A DNA stretch of 64,000 bases from Natrinema sp. HArc-T2 (GCF_041821085.1 NZ_JBGUAZ010000001.1:788195-852194); one strand, 5' to 3'; shown: positions 26,898 through 35,640, counted from the first letter of the stretch. Program-made: numbers and translations. The notes: a model not told the origin generated them from the letters alone.

Positions 26898-27851
26898 ATG
26901 AATCTACTTGGATCAATGCCAGATGGATATCGCGAGGCGACACTCTTTTCGATCCTCGCGCTCTGCTGGGGGAGTTCGTTCGTCGCGATCGAGATCGGCC
27001 TCGAGTACGTGCCACCACTGCTGTTCGCCGGGCTTCGCTACGCGCTCGCGGGCGTAATCGTCCTCGGGTACGCGATCGTCGTGGCCGATCGCACGCGACC
27101 ACGAGGGAAGGCGGAGTGGCTTGCCGTCACGGTTGCTGGCGTCTTCGTCATCGCGCTCTATCACGGGCTCTTGTACCTCGGAGAACTGTACGTCTCGGGG
27201 GCCGTCGCAGCGACCGTCGTCAGTACGGCGCCGATCCTGACAGCAGCGTTCGCCGGCATCGTCCTCCCGTCGGAACGAATCGCGCCCGCTGGCATCGTTG
27301 GCTTCGTGCTTGGACTCGTCGGTGTAATCGCGATCGTCCAGCCCTCACCCGATGCGCTCGCTGGTGAGGTCACCGTCGGCGCTGTCCTCGTGTTCGCCTC
27401 CGCCGTCGCGTTCGCTCTCGGCAGCGTCCTCGTTCGACCGATCGACGCGGCGGCGTTGCCACTCGAGACGCTGCAGGCCTGGGCGATGCTCATCGGCGCG
27501 GGTGTGTTGTTGGGGTGGTCGTTCCTCCGCGGCGAGTCGGTCGCGGCAGTCGAACTGACCACCGAAATGCTGCTCTCGTTTGGCTACCTGACGATCATTT
27601 CCGGCGTGTTCGCCTTTTTGCTCTACTTCGAACTGCTCGAGCGAAGCGGTGCAACGCAGGTTACCCTCGTCAGTTACGCCGAGCCAGTCGTTGCGATGGG
27701 TGTTAGCTGGCTTGTGCTGGGACACGTCGTCGACTCGCTGACGCTCGTCGGGCTGGTGACGATCCTCGCAGGCTTCGTCGTCATCAAACGCCGAGCGCTC
27801 CGATCGTTGCTCCGCTCGCTCCTCGAGGGACGGTCGGCTGCGACCTCGTGA
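26898..27851 (+). CDS. EamA/DMT-family transporter
   Basis: 317 residues with about ten hydrophobic segments arranged as two EamA repeats (about 15-145 and 155-300). The first opens ATLFSILALCWGSSFVAIEI and the second repeat ends VLGHVVDSLTLVGLVTILAG. These drug/metabolite transporters export amino acids, nucleobases or related compounds; the substrate is not deducible. It is divergent from an Lrp-type regulator, with about 180 bases of AT-rich DNA between them. Confidence 0.88.
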   Translation: MNLLGSMPDGYREATLFSILALCWGSSFVAIEIGLEYVPPLLFAGLRYALAGVIVLGYAIVVADRTRPRGKAEWLAVTVAGVFVIALYHGLLYLGELYVSGAVAATVVSTAPILTAAFAGIVLPSERIAPAGIVGFVLGLVGVIAIVQPSPDALAGEVTVGAVLVFASAVAFALGSVLVRPIDAAALPLETLQAWAMLIGAGVLLGWSFLRGESVAAVELTTEMLLSFGYLTIISGVFAFLLYFELLERSGATQVTLVSYAEPVVAMGVSWLVLGHVVDSLTLVGLVTILAGFVVIKRRALRSLLRSLLEGRSAATS

Positions 27852-27992
27852 GTAGGTTCGGTGTGTACACAGACACACCGTCCACCAGTCTTTGTGGTTT
27901 GTCACCATTTGTCAATTACGGGGCGAGAATCCCCGAATATCTGCACCGGCGGAAACATTTATCAGCACGCACGTTGGCCGATTGCATGACCA

Positions 27993-28652
27993 ATGTCCGA
28001 GACGCGAGATTCCGAGACAACGGCGCTTACAGCGGTTTGTCACGTGCGCGCACCGTTACTGCTCGAGCCGATCGACGAGCAGGTCGAGACGCTGCGGGCC
28101 TGTGAATCCGAGAGCGCGATCGACGAGTTGCTGCTTCGAAGCTGGCCCCAAGAGGTCGCGCTGTCCGATGAAAGCCCCTATCAGGAAGTCATCGACACCT
28201 ACGAACGGTTCACCCAGTGGGCCGACGAGCGCGGCGTCAGCGTCCAGCCGCCGTTCCGCGAGCGATCGACGACCTCGCAGGTGACCGGTAAGACGCGAGA
28301 CCGGCTGGTGACACCGCTTTTGTGTCTCGAGGTGTACGCCGACGACGAACTGGTCGGCGTCTTCCCCCACACGGACGAGCGAACCGAGGAGACGTACACG
28401 ACCGACGAGGCGATTGCCACGCTCAGAACCGATGAGGTGCCGGAACCGCTCGGCTCGGTCGCACGCGAGGCAGAGACGGCTGCGACATCGAATACGTGTC
28501 CTGACTGTGGCGGGACGCTGGTCGACGGCCAAGGGCTGTTCGCCTGCAGTGACTGTGGCTGGATCGGCACCGTCACCGAGACCGGTCGGTACGAACCACA
28601 GCCGGATGAACTCACGAGCGAGCGCGAACCGACACTGATCGCGACTCGATAA
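27993..28652 (+). CDS. haloarchaeal HTH-domain-type protein with C-terminal zinc ribbon
   Basis: 219 residues. The N-terminal domain (about 10-130) has the layout of a haloarchaeal family usually annotated only as HTH domain protein: a ferredoxin-like start VCHVRAPLLLEPIDEQVETL, a helical part VIDTYERFTQWADERGV and the strand pair LVTPLLCLEVYADDELVGVF. The C-terminus has a zinc ribbon CPDCGGTLVDGQGLFACSDC. A regulatory or nucleic-acid-binding role is likely but not shown. TATA-like ATTTATCAG lies about 35 bases upstream of the ATG. Confidence 0.7.
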   Translation: MSETRDSETTALTAVCHVRAPLLLEPIDEQVETLRACESESAIDELLLRSWPQEVALSDESPYQEVIDTYERFTQWADERGVSVQPPFRERSTTSQVTGKTRDRLVTPLLCLEVYADDELVGVFPHTDERTEETYTTDEAIATLRTDEVPEPLGSVAREAETAATSNTCPDCGGTLVDGQGLFACSDCGWIGTVTETGRYEPQPDELTSEREPTLIATR

Positions 28653-28678
28653 TCAGCGACCCAAGACGACCGCCGCGC

Positions 28679-29710
28679 CTACTCGCGTGCGAACTCCTCG
28701 CCGTACTCGGCATCGACCGTCACGGTCGTCTCGGCGCGGTCGAACGTGGCCGAATTTGCTTCCGTTCCCAGCGATGACTCGAGTCCGTCTTCGTCGACCA
28801 ACTCGTCACTGCTGTAGCTGACAGTGACGCGTGCGGTTGCGGTATCGCTACTGGTGACCGACAGGGTTTGATAGACGCCGTACGCGCCCTCGAACGCACC
28901 AAATTCGAACTGCAATCCGTTCCCGTCGTTTGTCTGATCGTCCGAGAGCGTCCCCGACGCGAACGCGTCGTTGTCAGTGTAGAGACAGCAGGCGATCCCG
29001 CTGTTTTCACCGGCTCGAAGCAGTCGCTCGAACTCGGCGTCGGCCTCGTGTTTCGGTAGTCGGTCGCCGGCTGCCGTCGCGACCGTTCGCTCGACGGCAG
29101 TCATTGGATCGAACGACGAGTCGTCCCCGTTCGGATACGAGTACGCGTACACGTCGTCTGCAACGCCGACGATCTCGTCGCTGGCGCTGTCGGCGTAGAC
29201 GGCGTAGCCGTCGGCCTCGGCCTCGAGACGGTAGCCTGCGGCCTCGAGAGCGGACGTGATGCCGTCACGGTCGTACGAGCCGACGAGTGCGTACACGCCG
29301 TTGGCGTAGACGAACTGTTCCTCGCCGGTTTCGGTCTCGTTGTTGTCGTCGTACGCACTGACTCCGGCGGAGTTGGCGAGCTGTCCGAGCCCGTACGAAC
29401 AGAGGAGTGCAACGACGACGGGATTACCGACGAGTGGATCCGTCGGTTCCTCGCCCGCCTCGGCACCCTGATCTTTGATCAGGGTAGACATCGTTCGGAT
29501 GTCGATCGCCCCGTAGAAGTACTTCGGGCGGTCGGTCGTCGACAGCATCGAGGCGTACGGTGGTAAGTCGCCACCAGCCGCGTCGGTGGATCCATCGGTG
29601 GCGGGATCCGTGCTATTCCCGTTTCCGTCGGACGATTCCGAGCAGCCGGCGAGAAACGCCATTCCGCCGGCCAGCAGTCCCAGCGCGTTCCGTCGACGAA
29701 GATTAGTCAT
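28679..29710 (-). CDS. exported lipoprotein of unknown function
   Basis: 343 residues. The N-terminus NLRRRNALGLLAGGMAFLAG followed by Cys is a signal peptide with a lipobox (LAGC), and the RRR before the hydrophobic core fits Tat export, as is usual in haloarchaea. A low-complexity Ser/Asp/Gly linker follows, then a globular beta-rich domain (about 50-340) without a motif I know. Many tyrosines and YAVYADSASDEIVGVADDVY suggest an extracellular binding or structural role, but this is a guess. Convergent with the zinc-ribbon protein gene. Confidence 0.75.
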   Translation of the reverse strand: MTNLRRRNALGLLAGGMAFLAGCSESSDGNGNSTDPATDGSTDAAGGDLPPYASMLSTTDRPKYFYGAIDIRTMSTLIKDQGAEAGEEPTDPLVGNPVVVALLCSYGLGQLANSAGVSAYDDNNETETGEEQFVYANGVYALVGSYDRDGITSALEAAGYRLEAEADGYAVYADSASDEIVGVADDVYAYSYPNGDDSSFDPMTAVERTVATAAGDRLPKHEADAEFERLLRAGENSGIACCLYTDNDAFASGTLSDDQTNDGNGLQFEFGAFEGAYGVYQTLSVTSSDTATARVTVSYSSDELVDEDGLESSLGTEANSATFDRAETTVTVDAEYGEEFARE

Positions 29711-29802
29711 CTCGTGGTGATGGTCACTGAACCCGTATTATTGTACTGGCCTGCGGGCGATGACCCGTCCACGTGTCCCGTTATGATCGACTCGCGGTCC
29801 TG

Positions 29803-30579
29803 TTACGACTGATCCGCGTTCTCGGCCGGTCGTTCGGTCGCCCGGCGAAGTATTCCGAGTAACGTGTTTGCCTCGCGTTCGGTCAGGTCTGCCCGACCGA
29901 ACACCCGTCGGACCATCCGCATCGTCTTGTCGTGCTTTTCGTCGGGATGGTTGAGTTCCTCGAGTAAGGCACCCCACTGATCGTAAAGCCGATCGACGGT
30001 CGGTTCGGGGGCACGGACGCGCTCGAGGTCGGGCAACTGCGTCTCGTCGCCGAGGGTCAGCGATCGGAGTTCGTAGAGCGTGATCGTGGCTGCCTGTCCC
30101 AGGTTGAGCACGGGGTAGTCGGTGTTTGCCGGGATCGAGCAGATTTCGTCGATCCGGGCGAGTTCCTCGTTCGTCAGGCCGACGCGTTCGCGCCCGAAGA
30201 CGAGGGCGGTCGGTGCCTCGACGGTCGGCAACCGGTCGGCGAGGTCTGCGGGCGTCGAGTAGGGAAATCGCATGTGGCTGTTGTCGTCTTCGTTCGTCAC
30301 CGCCGTACAGCCGATCGTGTGATAGTGTTCTACGAGATAGTCGAAACTGATCTCGTCGGCGTTCGGGAGGATATCCTCGCGAGCGTGGCCCGCGAAGCCG
30401 TAGGCCTCGCCGTCGGGGTCGAGTTCGGGCGGATCGACGAGCAGGAGGTCCTCGAAGCCGAAGTTCTTCATCGCGCGGGCGATCGTCCCGACGTTGCCGG
30501 GCGACTGTGCGTCGACGACCGCAACCGACGGCGGTGTTCGACTCGCAGGTGGGTCGGCTGGTGACGACTTGTCGGTCAT
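29803..30579 (-). CDS. trmJ: TrmJ-like tRNA 2'-O-methyltransferase (SPOUT)
   Basis: 258-residue SPOUT-fold RNA methyltransferase of the TrmH/TrmJ family. Motif 1 is AVVDAQSPGNVGTIARAMKN, motif 2 LVFGRERVGLTNEELARID, and motif 3 IPANTDYPVLNLGQAATITL, which form the knotted AdoMet site. TrmJ methylates the 2'-O of C/U32 in tRNA. The C-terminal helical extension (about 190-258) matches the family. It is the last gene before the replication origin and points away from it. Specific target is inferred from family. Confidence 0.88.
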   Translation of the reverse strand: MTDKSSPADPPASRTPPSVAVVDAQSPGNVGTIARAMKNFGFEDLLLVDPPELDPDGEAYGFAGHAREDILPNADEISFDYLVEHYHTIGCTAVTNEDDNSHMRFPYSTPADLADRLPTVEAPTALVFGRERVGLTNEELARIDEICSIPANTDYPVLNLGQAATITLYELRSLTLGDETQLPDLERVRAPEPTVDRLYDQWGALLEELNHPDEKHDKTMRMVRRVFGRADLTEREANTLLGILRRATERPAENADQS

Positions 30580-30858
30580 TGGCTCGAGGATGTGACGTGC
30601 TCGAGACAGGGCAGTGCTGTCAGGTCGCCGTCCGCTTCGGTCGCAAACGGCGGTCGCGACTGAAACGCTGTAACCATCGGATTCATAGCTAGGTTTCAGC
30701 GCGGGACCGTCAAAAGAGACGCGTTCACGGTTCGATGGCGTTGGCGAGGAGCGGGTGAACCGTCTGTCACTGATTGCTTGGCTGTGTGTCGTTTCGACAC
30801 CGGTAGTGGGCCAGTAAACGATGGTCGCAGGACTGATCTGTCGTTCACTGTATCTATT

Positions 30859-30933
30859 CTAGCTTTCTCTAGATTCTAGTCTAGAGATTCTACTAGATAT
30901 AGACATTCGTGATCTAGATACTAGATATTCTAG
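30859..30933. repeat. AT-rich stretch with eight CTAG tetranucleotides (candidate DNA unwinding element)
   Basis: CTAG occurs at 30859, 30869, 30876, 30881, 30893, 30914, 30921 and 30930, with overlapping pieces such as TCTAGATT and ACTAGATAT. CTAG is normally rare in haloarchaeal DNA. The stretch is far more AT-rich than its surroundings and lies about 200 bases outside the left ORB. Confidence 0.65.
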
Positions 30934-31126
30934 GGAACGGTACGATAGTGACTGCTAGTGAGCGAGGTAGAGCATAGAGGTCTATAGAGACGCTACCGAG
31001 CAGGTCTGTCTCCAAAAACCGAACGATAGGAAAGCAGACGGGGGACACTAGCGGATGTATTTTCGGCTCGAGAGACGTCAGAACGGGTTGTGACACGGAT
31101 ATTCGGCCTAAGTGCCGAGTGTGAGA

Positions 31127-31153
31127 GGGACACACCCCCCTCGCGTTTGTAAC
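31127..31153 (-). other. origin recognition box (ORB), left copy
   Basis: On the minus strand this reads GTTACAAACGCGAGGGGGG and then TGTGTCCC, 27 bases, an exact inverted copy of the element at 31277-31303. The G string followed by TGTGTCCC is the hallmark of haloarchaeal ORBs bound by Orc1/Cdc6. Confidence 0.85.
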
Positions 31154-31276
31154 ACTATCTACGTCTGGGGACCCTGATTTGGAACACACCAGTATCGCGG
31201 ATGTAAAATCGGTGCAAAATCGGGATTTCACTGCCGAAATCTGGTGATTCATCTCGACCACCCCCTCCCTCTCGCC

Positions 31277-31303
31277 GTTACAAACGCGAGGGGGGTGTGT
31301 CCC
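31277..31303 (+). other. origin recognition box (ORB), right copy
   Basis: Plus-strand copy of the 27-base element, identical to the reverse complement of 31127-31153; 123 bases separate the two. Opposite orientation positions Orc1 complexes facing away from each other around a shared core. Confidence 0.85.
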
Positions 31304-31449
31304 CGGTCGCTGATCGGCAAATCGTTTGTTCGACTCTCCCTCGAGAGGGTTTGTGGCAGTCTCGAGGGTATTCTGTCCGTGGCTGTTGGACGTGATCGCC
31401 GGTCCGAAACCCCGGACAACGGGTTGCTGACCGGGTCATGCCTCCGAGC

Positions 31450-31479
31450 TTTACACCCGCGACGGGGGTGGGGGTGTCC
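31450..31479 (+). other. degenerate ORB-like element
   Basis: TTTACACCCGCGACGGGGGT followed by GGGGGTGTCC resembles the 27-base ORB (TTACA, CGCGA, G run, TGTCC in the same order) with a slightly longer G-rich part. A half-site TTTACACCCGCGA recurs at about 31571-31583. Confidence 0.6.
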
Positions 31480-31596
31480 ATCGCGGTCGATTAGAAGCGC
31501 GAGGCCGGCGTTTCGGGAGATTTTCGGTCAGGCGGCCACGACCTGCCTGTTGAGTCGCTCTGACGGCGAATTTACACCCGCGATCGATCTCCACAG

Positions 31597-31626
31597 GTTT
31601 ATTTCAATCCAGTTGAAAGGGGCGGA
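31597..31626 (+). promoter_or_regulatory. orc1 promoter overlapping a mini-ORB
   Basis: TATA-like TTTATTTC at 31598-31605 is about 30 bases before the orc1 ATG. Directly after it CCAGTTGAAAGGGGCGGAG resembles the short core of archaeal ORBs. Orc1 could therefore bind its own promoter and autoregulate; this is inference. Confidence 0.5.
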
Positions 31627-31634
31627 GTAGTGCA

Positions 31635-32864
31635 ATGTCCGCCAACGACGATCGAGACCCGCTCTTTCGGTACGACGATCCGGTCTTTGCCGACGAGCGT
31701 CTGCTCGAGATCACGCACCTGCCCGGTCCGGATCGGATCGTCGGGCGCGACGAGCAGATGCAACGGGTTGCGGACGCCCTGAATCCGGCGATCTTCGGGA
31801 GCGAGCCCAACCACCTGTTCATTTTCGGGAAGACCGGCACCGGCAAGTCACTTATTTCGCGATCGGTCACCCAGCGCGTCATTACGGAAGCCGAACACGA
31901 CGACGTCACCGTGAAGTACGCCTTCATCGACTGTGGCGAACAGAACACAGAAGCGTCGATCGTCAAGACGATCGCCCAACTCGTCAACGAACCCGACGAG
32001 AGCGGGGTCACCGTCCCCGACCGTGGCCTGGGCACCGGCGATTACTACAAGCGCCTCTGGCAGGCCGTCGACCACTGTACCGACGTCACCATCGTCATTT
32101 TAGACGAAATCGACATGCTCGAGGACGACGAAGTCCTCCGCAAACTGTCGCGAGCTGGGGAGAACCGACGCATCTCTGACTCGAGCATCGGCATCATCGG
32201 CATCTCGAACAAGATCGATTTCCCCGATCACCTCTCCGAACGCGTCAAGTCGAGTCTCTCGCGGGACGAACTCGTCTTTTCGCCGTACGATGCGAATCAA
32301 CTCGTCGAGATCTTGGAGAAACGCCGCGACGCCTTCCACGACGGCGTGCTCTCCGACGATGTGATTCCACTGACCGCCGCGCTCGCAGCCCAGGAACACG
32401 GCGACGCGCGCAAGGCGATCGACATCCTTCGGAACGCTGGCCGGATCGCCAAGAAGCGAAACGAGTCCCAGGTCACGGCCGACCACGTCCGCGACGCCAA
32501 AGAGAAGACCGAGGCCGACCGCTTTAACGAACTCATCGAAGGCTCGCCCCAGCAGGCCAAGGCGATCCTCTACTCGCTGACGCTGCTGACCGAAAACAGC
32601 TCGGAAAAGGAGTTCCCGACGAAGATCATCTACAACCAGTACAAGGAAGTCGCCCGCCAGCTCGACTTCGACGTCCTCTCCGAACGCCGGGTCCAGGAGA
32701 TCCTCCAGGAACAGAACTTCCTCAACGTCATCCAGTCCGAACGCGAAGGCCGCGGGCGCGGCCGCGGCGCACACGCGAAACACCGCTTGCTCGAGAATCC
32801 CTCGATCGTCAAGAAAGTCCTCCTGCGGGATTCGCGGCTGGCCGTCTTGGAAGACGACGAGTAG
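31635..32864 (+). CDS. orc1: Orc1/Cdc6 replication initiator protein
   Basis: 409-residue AAA+ initiator. Walker A is GKTGTGKS (about 65-72), Walker B VILDEIDML (about 154-162), sensor 1 IIGISNKIDF, and sensor 2 near HGDARKAIDILRNAG. The C-terminal winged-helix DNA-binding domain (about 300-400) ends LLRDSRLAVLEDDE and has the ORB-contacting wing with REGRGRGRGAHAKH. It binds ORBs, opens the origin and loads the MCM helicase. Its position directly beside two perfect ORBs indicates that this is the cognate initiator of this origin. Confidence 0.95.
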   Translation: MSANDDRDPLFRYDDPVFADERLLEITHLPGPDRIVGRDEQMQRVADALNPAIFGSEPNHLFIFGKTGTGKSLISRSVTQRVITEAEHDDVTVKYAFIDCGEQNTEASIVKTIAQLVNEPDESGVTVPDRGLGTGDYYKRLWQAVDHCTDVTIVILDEIDMLEDDEVLRKLSRAGENRRISDSSIGIIGISNKIDFPDHLSERVKSSLSRDELVFSPYDANQLVEILEKRRDAFHDGVLSDDVIPLTAALAAQEHGDARKAIDILRNAGRIAKKRNESQVTADHVRDAKEKTEADRFNELIEGSPQQAKAILYSLTLLTENSSEKEFPTKIIYNQYKEVARQLDFDVLSERRVQEILQEQNFLNVIQSEREGRGRGRGAHAKHRLLENPSIVKKVLLRDSRLAVLEDDE

Positions 32865-33078
32865 CGGGCCCGCTGCTGGTTGCGCCTGGGTTTGGTCTGT
32901 CGACAACTCTCATCCTACCTGGAACGGTTACATTTTCCAATCAGTCTCCCTAGACGACTACTGGTCCTTATATATTGGCCGCGTGGTGGTAGAAATCACT
33001 ATAATATGAACAAACGAGTGGTAATTCAGATTGTGATGAAATCTTATAGCACTATAGTCCAATATCGGCCTACAACTG

Positions 33079-34290
33079 ATGACGAACTTCGTTACCGAAC
33101 TCCAATCGTCTGTGATGGCAAACCGGACGGCGGTCGCACTCGAGCGCGACGGCTCGATGACGTTTTCACAGCTGTGGTCCGCGACGAATTCGTTTGCGGG
33201 TGGGCTCACGAACCGGGAAATCACGGCTGGCGACCGCGTGGTGATCCACGCGGCGAACTCTCGAGCCGTGCTGATCGGCGTCTACGGGGCGCTTAGAGCC
33301 GGTTGCGTCCCCGTTACCCTCCCTCAGTCGTACGAAAGCTGGGACGTCAGACACGTCTTGAACGAGACCGAGGCGAAGGCGCTCGTCACCGACTCGAGCC
33401 CGATCATGGGCCTGCTCGCGAGCAGCGAACCGTTGCGCGTCGCGGTCACTGTCGACAGCGACGCACGGATGGGGATCGACCTTCCCGACCTCCTCGACAA
33501 CGGCGGGATGAACGGCGCGAACTCGCGGACCGGGATCGATATCGTGCGACGGGCGGACGACGCGCCGGGGCTGATCGCGTACCTCGAGCGGGATACCGAC
33601 GAGCCGATCGCCGTCGTCTACACGCACGCTACTCTCAGCGCTAGTGCCGCTGCCGGGGCGACGATCTGTCGAGACGAGGAGAGCGCCACGCTCGAGGCAC
33701 ATCTCGGCGCGTGCCGACTGTCAAACCCGATCGAACTGTTGTTCGGCGTGAACGCGACGCTCGTCAGCGGCGGGCGATACCGACCGGTCGCGAGCCCGGA
33801 CTCGGACACGATTCGGTCGTTGCTCGTCGCCACCGATGTCGATCGTGCCTTCGTTACACCCGCGCAGTACGATGGGCTCCGGGCGAGCGGGACGAGCATG
33901 GCCAGACGCGGACTCGCGATCGTCGACGCGACACCCACGACGACCCCCGAACAGGTGGCCGAGACCGACGACGCCGTCCGCCTCGTCGGTCGTCCGGAGA
34001 CCGGGATCACCCACGTTCGCACGCGAGCCGATATCGACACCGGCTGGCTCGGTCGACCGCTGTCCGGCGCTCGAGCGCGCGTCGTCAGCGGCCCGACGGA
34101 TGGGGAACTCGCGGTCGGAGGGCCGGGTGCCATGGACGAATACTACAACCGACCGGCGCTGACCGACGACGCGACCGTCACCATCGACGGCACGCGCTGG
34201 CTCAGAACCGGCGTTCCCGCAACCGCCCGCGATGGGACGGTCTTTCTCAGCGAGGACGCCGACACTGCCCGTGAGACGGCGGCGACGTGA
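33079..34290 (+). CDS. degenerate AMP-binding (acyl-CoA synthetase-like) protein
   Basis: 403 residues resembling the large domain of ANL-superfamily adenylating enzymes (MTFSQLWSATNSFAGGL, GDRVVIHAANSRAVLIGVYG). The ATP-binding P-loop (TSGTTGxPKG) is absent: the sequence jumps from EPIAVV directly to YTHATLSASAA (about 176-190), where a normal enzyme has that loop before its THATL helix. The later GWLxTGD motif is also altered to RWLRTGVPATARDG, and the small C-terminal domain with the catalytic Lys is missing. It is therefore probably not a ligase. No frameshift is apparent, so it may be a repurposed protein. It lies just downstream of orc1. Confidence 0.7.
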   Translation: MTNFVTELQSSVMANRTAVALERDGSMTFSQLWSATNSFAGGLTNREITAGDRVVIHAANSRAVLIGVYGALRAGCVPVTLPQSYESWDVRHVLNETEAKALVTDSSPIMGLLASSEPLRVAVTVDSDARMGIDLPDLLDNGGMNGANSRTGIDIVRRADDAPGLIAYLERDTDEPIAVVYTHATLSASAAAGATICRDEESATLEAHLGACRLSNPIELLFGVNATLVSGGRYRPVASPDSDTIRSLLVATDVDRAFVTPAQYDGLRASGTSMARRGLAIVDATPTTTPEQVAETDDAVRLVGRPETGITHVRTRADIDTGWLGRPLSGARARVVSGPTDGELAVGGPGAMDEYYNRPALTDDATVTIDGTRWLRTGVPATARDGTVFLSEDADTARETAAT

Positions 34291-34347
34291 GCGAGCACCG
34301 TTCGCCGGAACCACGATACCTTTTGGCGTCGCTTCCACAGACGGGAT

Positions 34348-35541
34348 ATGGACAGCGTCGACGCCGCCGGACTGGGGATCGGTGACGAGTATCCGCCCCG
34401 GATCATGGGTGTGTTGAACATCAGCGAAGAGTCGCCGTACGATCCGAGCGTCTACGACGACCCCGGCGAGGCGGCCCAGTACGTCGACGAGGAACTGATC
34501 GACGAGGGAGCCGATATCGTCGATATCGGCCTCGAGTCGGCGAACAAACGCTTCGACGTGCTCTCGGCCGAAGAGGAACTTGACCAGCTTCACCTCGCGC
34601 TCGAGACGATCGAGAGCGTCTCCGGAGATGCGATCTTCTCGATCGAGACCCGCTATGCGGCAGTCGCCGACGAGGCCCTCTCACAGGGCTTCGACATGGT
34701 CAACGACATCTGTGGCTTCGCCGACCCGGAGCTGCCCGCGGTCTGTGAGGACCACGACGCGGCGGTCGCGAAGATGGCGAGTCCGCCGGATATCGAGCGA
34801 CCGGGTGCCGTCGAGGAGACCGACTGGGCTGCCCGGAAATCGACCGCGTGGGCCGCCGAAGCCGACTACGTCGATCAGGTCTCCGAGGCACTGAAACAGA
34901 ACGGCTTGACCGACAAGACGATCATCGACCCTGCCTTTGGCGGCTGGAGCGAGGCCCAGACGCTCGCCGACGACCGTGAGACGTTCCGCCGACTGCGAGA
35001 GTTCCGGGCGCTCGAGCGCCCGATGCTGGTCTCGATCAACCGGAAGAACTTCCTCGGCGAGATCGCCGGTCGCGAGACCGACGAGCGACTGCCAGTCAGC
35101 CTCGCGGCGACCTCGATGGCCGTCGAACGCGGCGCACACGTGATCCGGACCCACGACGTGGCCGAGACGCGGGACGCGGCCCTGATCGGCAAGGCGTTTA
35201 CCGAGCGTGCGAGCGCGACCGCAGACGGTATCACGATCTCACAACTGGACGTCACCTCCACTCGCGAGTTCCGAACGCAGCTCCGCGAGCGCGGCATCGA
35301 TCCCGCGATTGCCGACGACTGGCAGGGTCAACTGCTCGAGCTCGATGGCCTCGATCCCGAGGCGATAGATCGGCTTGTTGCCATCGCGACCGAGCAGGGA
35401 GTAGTCGTCAGACGCACGGCTGACGGGGCGTGCTTGCTCGTGGGATCGACAGCCAACGTTTCCGCCGTTGCTGGCGCGCTCTCGTCTGAAACCGATTGTC
35501 TTGGAAAGCTCGGCGAGAAGCTGTCAGGGGTGCTGCGTTAA
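34348..35541 (+). CDS. folP: dihydropteroate synthase with C-terminal extension
   Basis: 397 residues; simple DHPS is about 280. The TIM barrel opens PRIMGVLNISEESPYDPSVY (pterin-binding region 1), followed by DEGADIVDIGLES, FDMVNDICGF, and LVSINRKNFLGEI; the last barrel motif is HVIRTHDVAE. It joins 6-hydroxymethyl-pterin diphosphate to p-aminobenzoate in folate synthesis. Residues about 285-397 form an extra domain (GITISQLDVTSTREFRTQLR, RTADGACLLVGSTANVSAV). The pterin diphosphokinase MptE is encoded about 300 bases downstream, so both steps of folate precursor activation are here. TATA-like CCTTTTGGC is weak. Confidence 0.9.
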   Translation: MDSVDAAGLGIGDEYPPRIMGVLNISEESPYDPSVYDDPGEAAQYVDEELIDEGADIVDIGLESANKRFDVLSAEEELDQLHLALETIESVSGDAIFSIETRYAAVADEALSQGFDMVNDICGFADPELPAVCEDHDAAVAKMASPPDIERPGAVEETDWAARKSTAWAAEADYVDQVSEALKQNGLTDKTIIDPAFGGWSEAQTLADDRETFRRLREFRALERPMLVSINRKNFLGEIAGRETDERLPVSLAATSMAVERGAHVIRTHDVAETRDAALIGKAFTERASATADGITISQLDVTSTREFRTQLRERGIDPAIADDWQGQLLELDGLDPEAIDRLVAIATEQGVVVRRTADGACLLVGSTANVSAVAGALSSETDCLGKLGEKLSGVLR

Positions 35542-35568
35542 GAGAAAGCTTATGCCGGATGATTCAAA

Positions 35569-35640
35569 ATGGTGGAGTGGACGCCGGGCGGCCTCCCGGG
35601 TAGGGGTACTTTGGAGGCGACCCCCGGCCCACAACACGGA
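35569..35640 (+). other. GC-rich structured intergenic sequence, possible leader or small RNA
   Basis: Between folP and the palindrome there is a run of complementary G and C blocks: GCCGGGCGG, CTCCCGGGTAGGGGT and GACCCCCGGCCC. GGGGT and ACCCC can pair, and GCCGGG with CCCGGC. It does not fold as a tRNA and codes for no sensible protein. A small RNA or folP terminator is possible; confidence is low. Confidence 0.3.

Larger units (their letters stand above)
30580..31634. other. replication origin region (oriC) upstream of orc1
   Basis: This 1055-base gene-free region ends at the orc1/cdc6 start. It contains an AT-rich CTAG cluster (30859-30933), two identical 27-base ORB-like elements facing in opposite directions (31127-31153 and 31277-31303), a third degenerate ORB-like element (31450-31479), and a G-rich mini-ORB at the orc1 promoter. 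This is the standard architecture of haloarchaeal origins: an unwinding element and flanking ORBs beside a cdc6 gene. Origin activity is inferred from this architecture. Confidence 0.88.

Noticed and set aside
30760..30830. Another palindrome copy (AACCGTCTGTCACTGATTG)
   Set aside because: Only a partial left-arm resemblance; no right arm can be found.
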